Position numbers and translations under genes: made by a program | Part shown: one piece after another, positions 1 through 4,291 of the stretch | Layout of the letters: each line of letters opens with the position of its first letter | Position numbering within the stretch: the stretch's first letter is position 1 | Source: Micrococcales bacterium | Lineage (GTDB): Bacteria; Actinomycetota; Actinomycetes; S36-B12 | Assembly: GCA_002728915.1 (NCBI GenBank) | Contig: PBWE01000008.1 | Span: 64,893 to 71,964, forward strand | Reading direction: 5' to 3' | Length of the DNA: 7,072 bases | Notes under the pieces: generated by a model | What the model saw: only the letters and a program-made list of their open reading frames with translations | The model's database searches: none | What the model was told of the DNA's origin: nothing

Positions 1-49
1 GCGAGTCGAGCATGTGAATTTCGGCACAAACAGGGGGCTCGCCTGGCGA

Positions 50-77
50 TTGAGACATTTTTGCGACACAATAAAGA
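50..77 (+). promoter_or_regulatory. Weak candidate promoter for the 55-aa ORF
   Basis: The first 125 bases are clearly more AT-rich than the rest of the window. TTGAGA (50-55) resembles a -35 box, and TAAAGA (72-77) lies 16 nt downstream as a poor -10 (3 of 6 consensus matches). This would give a leader of roughly 40 nt before the ATG at 126. The position and base composition fit a promoter, but the hexamers are weak and other pairings are possible. Confidence 0.25.
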
Positions 78-110
78 CCTAATCGAGAGACCCTCGATAC
101 GACAACAGAA

Positions 111-116
111 AAGGAG
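111..116 (+). promoter_or_regulatory. Ribosome binding site of the 55-aa ORF
   Basis: AAGGAG is a near-perfect Shine-Dalgarno sequence and ends 9 nt before the ATG at 126. It is the clearest ribosome binding site among the start codons in this window, and it is the main reason to accept the short ORF that follows as a translated gene. Confidence 0.7.
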
Positions 117-125
117 CGATCCTCC

Positions 126-293
126 ATGAAGCACCTCGGATCTATCGTCCAAACCCTCCTCGGCGGCATCCGCCAGGACGAGGCAACCACCCAGCGCAAG
201 CAGATCTACCGCGACTGGGATCGCGAGCGGCGTAAGGCCCTGACTCCGTCGGATCTCGCCGAGATCGACGCGATCTTCTCCCGCGCTCTCTAG
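126..293 (+). CDS. Small 55-aa charged protein of unknown function
   Basis: I do not recognise this protein. It starts MKHLGSIVQTLLGG, a short amphipathic or hydrophobic stretch too brief for a membrane span. A strongly charged, probably helical middle follows (QRKQIYRDWDRERRKALT), and the end is LTPSDLAEIDAIFSRAL. There is no cysteine, signal peptide or obvious DNA-binding motif. Evidence that it is real: a strong AAGGAG site 9 nt upstream, mostly G/C at third codon positions as in the neighbouring genes, a clean stop, and a hairpin-rich convergent gap after it. It appears monocistronic and converges with the exonuclease III gene. A small cytosolic adaptor or regulator is conceivable, but nothing in the sequence assigns a role. 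Confidence 0.72.
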   Translation: MKHLGSIVQTLLGGIRQDEATTQRKQIYRDWDRERRKALTPSDLAEIDAIFSRAL

Positions 294-322
294 ACGACGC
301 CTCAGCCACGAGTTCTCCGCTT

Positions 323-394
323 GGCCGATCGGCGGTTACCCGGCGATCGGCCGGGCGGATTCCTCCGGCCTTTGTCGCGGGCACTGTTCCCCGC
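323..394. terminator. Hairpin-rich convergent gap, probable bidirectional terminator
   Basis: This lies in the 103-nt gap between the convergent 55-aa ORF and exonuclease III gene. GGCCGATCG (323-331) pairs with CGATCGGCC (344-352); after one mismatch, 333-335 pair with 340-342 around a TTAC loop. GGCCGG (349-354) can instead pair with CCGGCC (365-370), followed by TTTGT on the + strand. A third stem is GCGGG (377-381) with CCCGC (390-394). The first two share bases 349-352, so they exclude each other. No long U tract follows, so termination strength is uncertain, though such GC-rich stems are common in high-GC bacteria. Confidence 0.5.
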
Positions 395-396
395 CG

Positions 397-1227
397 CTAG
401 TCGAAGTCGACAGTGAGAGCGGCGTGGTCACTCCACCGAGCGTCGTAACTTTTCGCGCGCCCCACCGACGCTGAACGTGCTCGGGCCGCCAGAGCCGGCG
501 TCGCCACCTGGTAATCGATCCGCCAGCCAGCATCGTTGTCGAATGCCTGCCCGCGCCACGACCACCAGGTGTAGGGACCGGGCCCCTGCCCTCCGCATGA
601 GCGGCCAAGATCGGTCCAGGGTCCTGCGAACCACCGATCGAGATAACGGCGCTCGTCGGGTAAGAATCCAGCGCTGGTGAGATTTCCCTTCCAGTTCTTG
701 ATGTCCACCTCGTGGTGCGCGATGTTGAAATCGCCACACACCAACGCGTCGACGCCGTTGCGGCTCGCGCGACGGGCCAAGGCGCGCAAGCGAGCATCCA
801 TGCCTTCCAAGAACGCGTACTTGGCCTCCTGTTTCACAGTTCCGGCCTCTCCCGAATGCACATACACGCAGGCGACGGTGACCGGGCCGGTCTCGGCGTC
901 GAGGTCCACCTCGATCCAACGGCCCTGACCGTTAACCGCCTGCTGTCGAAACGTGTCTCGAACCGCCAAAGGCTCCCCGGGAGTGAGGACCGCCACCCCG
1001 GCACGACCCTTCTCCGGTGCTTCGGACAACGCCACGTGCCACGAGGACAACGGGGAATCGGCCAAGGTCTCCTCGACCTGTGCTCGGGTTGCCCGAACTT
1101 CCTGCAAACACAACGCGTCCGCGCGAGTGCGCGCGAGCCACTGCAGTCCACCGCGGCGAGCCGTCGCACGGATTCCATTGACATTCGCCGTCACGACCCG
1201 AAGCCCCATCCTCGTGCCGCCCATCAT
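397..1227 (-). CDS. xth: Exodeoxyribonuclease III (AP endonuclease, EEP family)
   Basis: A Mg-dependent nuclease of base-excision repair: the family cuts 5' of abasic sites, removes blocked 3' ends and degrades duplex DNA 3'-5'. The 276-aa product spans the whole endonuclease/exonuclease/phosphatase fold and shows every catalytic motif: TANVNGIR (Asn15), LQEVRA (metal ligand Glu43), VYVHSG (Tyr122), GDFNIAHHEVD (Asp166, Asn168), WRIDYQVA (Asp238) and WSDHAALTVDFD (Asp267-His268). These match E. coli ExoIII Asn7, Glu34, Tyr109, Asp151/Asn153, Asp229 and Asp258-His259. The start is uncertain: Met1 (1227), Met2 (1224) and Met7 (1209) are all ATG, none has a good Shine-Dalgarno, and Met7 gives the usual family N-terminus. 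It lies 39 nt after the GMC gene and is probably cotranscribed as the last gene of the cluster. It is a cytosolic enzyme of near-normal family length. Confidence 0.95.
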   Translation of the reverse strand: MMGGTRMGLRVVTANVNGIRATARRGGLQWLARTRADALCLQEVRATRAQVEETLADSPLSSWHVALSEAPEKGRAGVAVLTPGEPLAVRDTFRQQAVNGQGRWIEVDLDAETGPVTVACVYVHSGEAGTVKQEAKYAFLEGMDARLRALARRASRNGVDALVCGDFNIAHHEVDIKNWKGNLTSAGFLPDERRYLDRWFAGPWTDLGRSCGGQGPGPYTWWSWRGQAFDNDAGWRIDYQVATPALAARARSASVGRAKSYDARWSDHAALTVDFD

Positions 1228-1266
1228 CTGCTCATCTCGCGTTTGTCTACCGGTTGTCGCCGCACC

Positions 1267-2772
1267 CTAGGCCGCGGCCGCCCAATCGACCTCGGCTGCC
1301 ACGCGCAACGCCTGAGCTCCGATCGTCAGGGCCGGGTTCTGCGCGCCACTGGAGGGGAAGAACGACGAGTCGACGACGAACAGGTTCGCGATCTCGTGCG
1401 ACCGGCACCACGGATCGAGGACACTGGTCGTGGGATCCAATCCCGCCACGGCCGTCCCGCACATGTGCGAGTTGAGGGCGATGTCGAAGCGTTGCTCGAA
1501 GATGCCCACGTACCCCGCGCCTCGCAGGATCTTCTTCGCGCGCGCCAGCAGCAACTCGTGCCGGTCGTAGTTCGTTCGCCGCCACGAGACATGGATGCGG
1601 CCGCGGGAGTCGACGGTCACTCGATTGTGGGGGCTCGGCAGGTCTTCGCTCATGACCAGGCACTCCAGGCTTCGCTTCGCCATCTGATTGAGGACCGTGA
1701 GCGGAACTTTGGTCGCGTGAGTCTTCATCATCGACCCTTGCACTTTGCCAATCAGTTGGATGGTGCCACCGGGGATGCCGTCTCCGAGGTCCCGATAGAA
1801 GTCGTTGATCGCCATAGTCTTTTGAAAGACGACGTCGTTTGTTCGGCGTGGATCGACCGCCGCGATGTGCGTATTGCTGTGGACCATGTAGTTACGACCC
1901 ACCAGCCCCGTGGAATTCCCTAGCCCGGCGGGGTGATGATCGTTCGCGGACGTCAGTAGCAGGGCGGCACTATTGGCGGCCCCCGCAGAGATAACGAACG
2001 CTCCCGCCTCGATGCTGAACGGTTCGCCATGCACCGTTCCTTCGATAGCCGTCACCGCCGTACGGCCAGCAACGATCCGTTCGACCTTGGCCTCGGTGAG
2101 GATGCGCACGTGGCCGGTCGCGCGCGCAGGCTCCAGAGCGCAGGTCTCGGCGTCGGACTTCGCCCCGAGGCGACAGGGGAACCCATCACACGTGCTGCAC
2201 CGAATGCACGATCCCCCCGGGCGCAGATCAACACCCATCGCAGTACTCGACGGGTGCAGTCCTTGCGCACGGAGTCGCCGCATCGTTTCGGCGACATACG
2301 GCTCGTGCTCCAACGCCGGGTACGGATAGGGCGCACTCCGCCACGGCTCGGACGGATCCTCTCCCGTTGTTCCATGCACGTTGAACAGTTCTTCTATCGC
2401 TTGGTAATACGGCTCAAGATCCGCGTACGCGAACGGCCATGCCGGACTCGTGCCCGACGGGTAGTGGGTTTGTTCGAAATCGGCTACTCGAAGCCGCGGA
2501 AGACTGGATCCATATACCTTGGTGTTGCCACCCACCACGTAATGCACGCCCGGCGCGAACTCCCGCTCGTCGTCGTCGAGCCACATCTCAGTTGGCTTGT
2601 ACCGACGCTGCACGAAGACCGCTTCCGGTGACCAGTTCTGCGGCTCACGCGGCAAGAAACCTCCCCGCTCGACAACCAGGACGTCTATCCCCCGCTGCGC
2701 CAGACCCCATGCGAGGCTTCCGCCCCCCATTCCCGATCCGACGATGACGACGGAGGCGCTGTCGCGATGCAT
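1267..2772 (-). CDS. GMC-family FAD-dependent oxidoreductase with a cysteine cluster
   Basis: A 501-aa flavoenzyme of the glucose-methanol-choline family, which oxidises alcohol groups with FAD. The N-terminal Rossmann motif VIVGSGMGGG (residues 9-18) binds ADP, with Glu35 at the end of the second strand (VVERGG) expected to hold the ribose. The stretch VVGGNTKVYG (79-88) is the conserved flavin-loop region. The C-terminal domain has HMCGT with His436, and QNPALTIGAQ with Asn479, the expected catalytic His/Asn pair. An unusual segment at 189-200 carries Cys189, 192, 195 and 200 (CIRCSTCDGFPC), with Cys211 nearby. There is no signal peptide, so it is probably cytosolic. The start at 2772 lies 9 nt after the HAD stop, preceded only by a weak GAGA, so translation may be coupled. 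The substrate is unknown: sugar alcohol, aminosugar, sterol or choline-like compounds are all possible. Confidence 0.9.
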   Translation of the reverse strand: MHRDSASVVIVGSGMGGGSLAWGLAQRGIDVLVVERGGFLPREPQNWSPEAVFVQRRYKPTEMWLDDDEREFAPGVHYVVGGNTKVYGSSLPRLRVADFEQTHYPSGTSPAWPFAYADLEPYYQAIEELFNVHGTTGEDPSEPWRSAPYPYPALEHEPYVAETMRRLRAQGLHPSSTAMGVDLRPGGSCIRCSTCDGFPCRLGAKSDAETCALEPARATGHVRILTEAKVERIVAGRTAVTAIEGTVHGEPFSIEAGAFVISAGAANSAALLLTSANDHHPAGLGNSTGLVGRNYMVHSNTHIAAVDPRRTNDVVFQKTMAINDFYRDLGDGIPGGTIQLIGKVQGSMMKTHATKVPLTVLNQMAKRSLECLVMSEDLPSPHNRVTVDSRGRIHVSWRRTNYDRHELLLARAKKILRGAGYVGIFEQRFDIALNSHMCGTAVAGLDPTTSVLDPWCRSHEIANLFVVDSSFFPSSGAQNPALTIGAQALRVAAEVDWAAAA

Positions 2773-2781
2773 TCTCGAACG

Positions 2782-3447
2782 CTAGTCCGCGATGAGACGG
2801 TCGATGACTTCACCCACGTCGCGTCCGCTCACATCAGGGGCTCCAAAGTTCCCGTCGAACTCTCCTTCCAGCCGCGAGAGCCACGCGGTCCGCATGCCAA
2901 CACCGCGAGCACCGGCGAGATCCCACGCGTGGGCGGCCACCATCCATGTGGCTGCGGGATCGGTCTCGAGTGCACGACACGCGTGCAGATACGGCTCAGG
3001 CGACGGCTTCCACCGCTGGACATCCTCACAGGACAGGTGACGGGTGACCAGGTCTGCCATACCCGCACGCTGAAACAAACGCTCGACGTTCGACGCGTTA
3101 CCAACGCTCAAGGTCACCATGTCCATGCCGGCCGACCGGGCGCGGGCCAACGCATCTGCCACCTCCGGATGCGGCGTCAACTGCCCGAACGCGTCGAAAA
3201 GCTCTCGCACCTGTTCGTCTCCCAGGCGTTCGGGTGCCAGGGAGATCAGGGCGCTCCCGGCAACGTCGGGAAAGGTCCGGTAGGTGCCGGCACCCGTCAA
3301 TGCGAATCCATTCCGCAGTGTGCGCGCAAACCACAGTTCTCGGCCATCCGGCACTCCCCAGTTGGCGAACAACGCGTCCAGGGACTCAAGGGAGAACAGC
3401 GTTTCGTTCACATCGAGGACGAGTGCCTTCACAGCAACCACGCCCAT
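2782..3447 (-). CDS. HAD-superfamily hydrolase, haloacid dehalogenase type II-like
   Basis: A 221-aa HAD hydrolase whose length and layout match the type II haloacid dehalogenase subfamily. Motif I is LVLDVNETL with nucleophile Asp12 and Thr16; motif II is TLSVGN (Ser114); motif III is WKPSPEPY with Lys147 and Tyr153; motif IV is AAHAWDLAGARG with Asp176. The helical cap lies at about residues 18-90 and carries Arg42. In characterised (S)-2-haloacid dehalogenases motif IV reads SSNAWD; here it is AAHAWD, so the Ser and Asn that help shape the active site are Ala171 and His173. Dehalogenase activity is therefore not assured, and a phosphatase or other hydrolase is equally likely. It is the first gene of a minus-strand cluster, 9 nt before the GMC gene. 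No Shine-Dalgarno precedes the ATG at 3447; GTG starts at codons 3 or 6 are alternatives. Confidence 0.88.
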   Translation of the reverse strand: MGVVAVKALVLDVNETLFSLESLDALFANWGVPDGRELWFARTLRNGFALTGAGTYRTFPDVAGSALISLAPERLGDEQVRELFDAFGQLTPHPEVADALARARSAGMDMVTLSVGNASNVERLFQRAGMADLVTRHLSCEDVQRWKPSPEPYLHACRALETDPAATWMVAAHAWDLAGARGVGMRTAWLSRLEGEFDGNFGAPDVSGRDVGEVIDRLIAD

Positions 3448-3455
3448 GAGAGTAG

Positions 3456-3461
3456 ACGCTA
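3456..3461 (-). promoter_or_regulatory. Candidate -10 box for the HAD-GMC-xth cluster
   Basis: On the minus strand TAGCGT fits the TANNNT pattern typical of actinobacterial -10 elements and lies 8 nt before the ATG at 3447. That would leave almost no 5' leader, consistent with the absence of a Shine-Dalgarno. It is contained in the palindrome CGCTAGCG (3457-3464) apart from its last base. No good -35 is visible, and a -35 at the normal distance would fall at the peroxidase start codon. Confidence 0.3.
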
Positions 3462-3470
3462 GCGGTAGAG

Positions 3471-3476
3471 GACAAT
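3471..3476 (+). promoter_or_regulatory. Candidate -10 box for a leaderless peroxidase transcript
   Basis: GACAAT matches the TATAAT consensus at four of six positions and ends 6 nt before the GTG at 3483. Transcription would therefore start at or within a base or two of the start codon. There is no room for a Shine-Dalgarno between this box and the GTG, and none is seen. A weak -35-like ATGAGA lies at 3446-3451, 19 nt upstream, overlapping the start codon of the divergent HAD gene. Confidence 0.42.
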
Positions 3477-3482
3477 GGGGGT

Positions 3483-3974
3483 GTGAGGGATTCGATCTAC
3501 GACCTCAGTTTCACCTCGAATGCCGGTGAGGAGGTGCCCTTGGAGCAATTCCGAGGCCAGCCGATGCTGATCGTGAACACCGCGAGCAAGTGCGGCCTCA
3601 CCCCTCAATATCGGGGTCTGCAAGAGATCTACTCCGAGCTCGGACCCGAAGGCCTCGTCGTCATCGGCTTCCCCTGCGACCAATTCGCCAACCAGGAGCC
3701 GGGCGATGACGATCAGATCAAGGAATTTTGCGAGGTCAAGTACGGGGTGTCTTTCCCGCTCTCGACGAAGATCGACGTCAACGGCTCGAAGACCCACCCG
3801 GTGTTCTCTTTCTTGAAGGACCAGACCAACGGCCTTCTTGGATCGGCCATCAAGTGGAACTTCACCAAGTTCCTGGTGTGGCCAGACGGAACGACCGTCA
3901 AGCGCTACGGACCTCAGACCAGTCCCGACGAGGTGCGACGAGACGCCGAAGAGATGCTGCACGGGTCGTCGTAG
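3483..3974 (+). CDS. Glutathione peroxidase-family thiol peroxidase (probably thioredoxin-dependent)
   Basis: A 163-aa cytosolic peroxidase of the GPx family (BtuE-like), which reduces H2O2 and organic hydroperoxides. The catalytic tetrad is complete: Cys37 in VNTASKCGLTPQY, Gln71 in FPCDQFANQEPG, and Trp125-Asn126 in IKWNFTKFLV. The active-site residue is cysteine (TGC), not selenocysteine. Cys83 in EFCEVKYGVSFP sits where non-animal, thioredoxin-dependent GPx proteins carry the resolving cysteine. With no sign of a glutathione system here, thioredoxin or mycothiol/mycoredoxin is the likelier reductant (inference). Length is normal for the family and nothing is missing. The start is GTG at 3483, directly after a -10-like box, suggesting a leaderless mRNA. 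It is transcribed away from the HAD gene and stands alone, with 145 nt before the next hairpin. The common label glutathione peroxidase may be chemically misleading. Confidence 0.95.
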   Translation: MRDSIYDLSFTSNAGEEVPLEQFRGQPMLIVNTASKCGLTPQYRGLQEIYSELGPEGLVVIGFPCDQFANQEPGDDDQIKEFCEVKYGVSFPLSTKIDVNGSKTHPVFSFLKDQTNGLLGSAIKWNFTKFLVWPDGTTVKRYGPQTSPDEVRRDAEEMLHGSS

Positions 3975-4119
3975 GACAAGGTCTTTTCGTCTCTCACACC
4001 CTGCGCCACTGCCACGTCCTGCAAGAGGCGGACGCGCGTGACCGTGCGGACCAAACTCTCACCGGCCCCCATCGGCTCGCGACTATCTCTGCTTGCTACG
4101 ACGACGATTCACGAAATAA
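3975..4119. other. Gap without a recognised gene, between peroxidase and tRNA terminator
   Basis: This 145-nt gap lies between the convergent peroxidase and tRNA genes. I see no supported ORF, RNA gene or strong hairpin. A tiny GAC-AAG-GTC stem followed by TTTT (3975-3984) sits directly after the peroxidase stop, but three base pairs are too few to call a terminator. The right end supplies the T-rich tail of the tRNA terminator. Confidence 0.5.
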
Positions 4120-4151
4120 CAGGAGCCCAGGGCGTGTGCCCTGGGCTCCTG
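4111..4151 (-). terminator. Intrinsic terminator after the initiator tRNA
   Basis: This is a perfect 14-bp stem: on the minus strand CAGGAGCCCAGGGC (4151-4138) pairs with GCCCTGGGCTCCTG (4133-4120) around an ACAC loop. It is followed by TTATTTCGT, a short T-rich tail. The stem begins only 3 nt after the CCA of the tRNA, so it both ends transcription and would define a short 3' trailer for RNase processing. Read from the + strand the stem is equally strong but lacks a T tract. It could still stop or stabilise the peroxidase mRNA. Confidence 0.88.
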
Positions 4152-4154
4152 CTC

Positions 4155-4231
4155 TGGTAGCGGGGGCAGGATTTGAACCTGCGACCTCTGGGTTATGAGC
4201 CCAGCGAGCTACCGAACTGCTCCACCCCGCG
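4155..4231 (-). tRNA. Initiator tRNA-fMet (anticodon CAT)
   Basis: A complete 77-nt cloverleaf. The acceptor strands are CGCGGGG and CCCCGCT, followed by A73 and an encoded CCA (4157-4155). The D stem is GAGC/GCTC, the anticodon stem CTGGG/CCCAG around CTCATAA (anticodon at 4197-4195), and the T arm is GCAGG-TTCAAAT-CCTGC. Three features mark it as initiator rather than elongator: an unpaired first position (C1 opposite U72), the three consecutive G-C pairs closing the anticodon loop, and A11-U24 in the D stem. The unpaired 1-72 position allows formylation by methionyl-tRNA formyltransferase and blocks elongation-factor use. It is a single-gene unit with its own terminator 3 nt downstream, lying 60 nt after the UPF0182 stop codon on the same strand. 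Confidence 0.97.
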
Positions 4232-4255
4232 CTGCCTATTGACGAGCAGAGGCTA

Positions 4256-4261
4256 AGGATA
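4256..4261 (-). promoter_or_regulatory. Candidate -10 box of the tRNA-fMet gene
   Basis: On the minus strand TATCCT (4261-4256) fits the TANNNT form and would start transcription near 4249, leaving a leader of about 18 nt before the mature tRNA. No convincing -35 lies 16-18 nt upstream. TAGCCT (4255-4250) is an alternative. The spacing is right for a tRNA promoter, but readthrough from the UPF0182 gene could also supply the transcript. Confidence 0.3.
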
Positions 4262-4291
4262 CGCGACTGACAGCACACGCCGCCGATCGGG

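Noticed and set aside
1..129. Open plus-strand frame from the left edge ending in TGA that overlaps the ATG at 126 (ATGA overlap)
   Set aside because: Third codon positions are only about half G/C, unlike every real gene here, and the stretch contains the likely promoter and ribosome binding site. I treat it as non-coding leader.
712..1923. 403-aa plus-strand open frame
   Set aside because: It lies antisense to exonuclease III and the GMC gene, both with complete family motifs. Its translation is Arg/His-rich without recognisable domains, typical of a shadow frame in GC-rich DNA.
2029..2631. 200-aa plus-strand open frame
   Set aside because: Entirely antisense to the GMC oxidoreductase; no motif or ribosome binding site, and an arginine-rich shadow composition.
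2767..3462. 231-aa plus-strand open frame
   Set aside because: Antisense to nearly the whole HAD gene, which has all four HAD motifs in the opposite frame; the plus-strand product shows no domain.
3459..3962. 167-aa minus-strand open frame opposite the peroxidase
   Set aside because: It mirrors the peroxidase gene, whose catalytic tetrad is intact. The antisense product has no recognisable family.
3483..3974. Selenocysteine version of glutathione peroxidase
   Set aside because: The catalytic codon is TGC (Cys37), not TGA, so there is no selenocysteine.
4120..4151. Long inverted repeat as a mobile-element end or attachment site at the tRNA
   Set aside because: The 14-bp stem with a 4-nt loop and T-rich tail just after the CCA is a standard intrinsic terminator. 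I saw no second copy of the tRNA 3' end and no integrase.
3728..4198. Plus-strand frame ending in GAGFEPATSGL
   Set aside because: This ending is the familiar artefact of translating the antisense of a tRNA T arm. The frame also overlaps the peroxidase out of frame.
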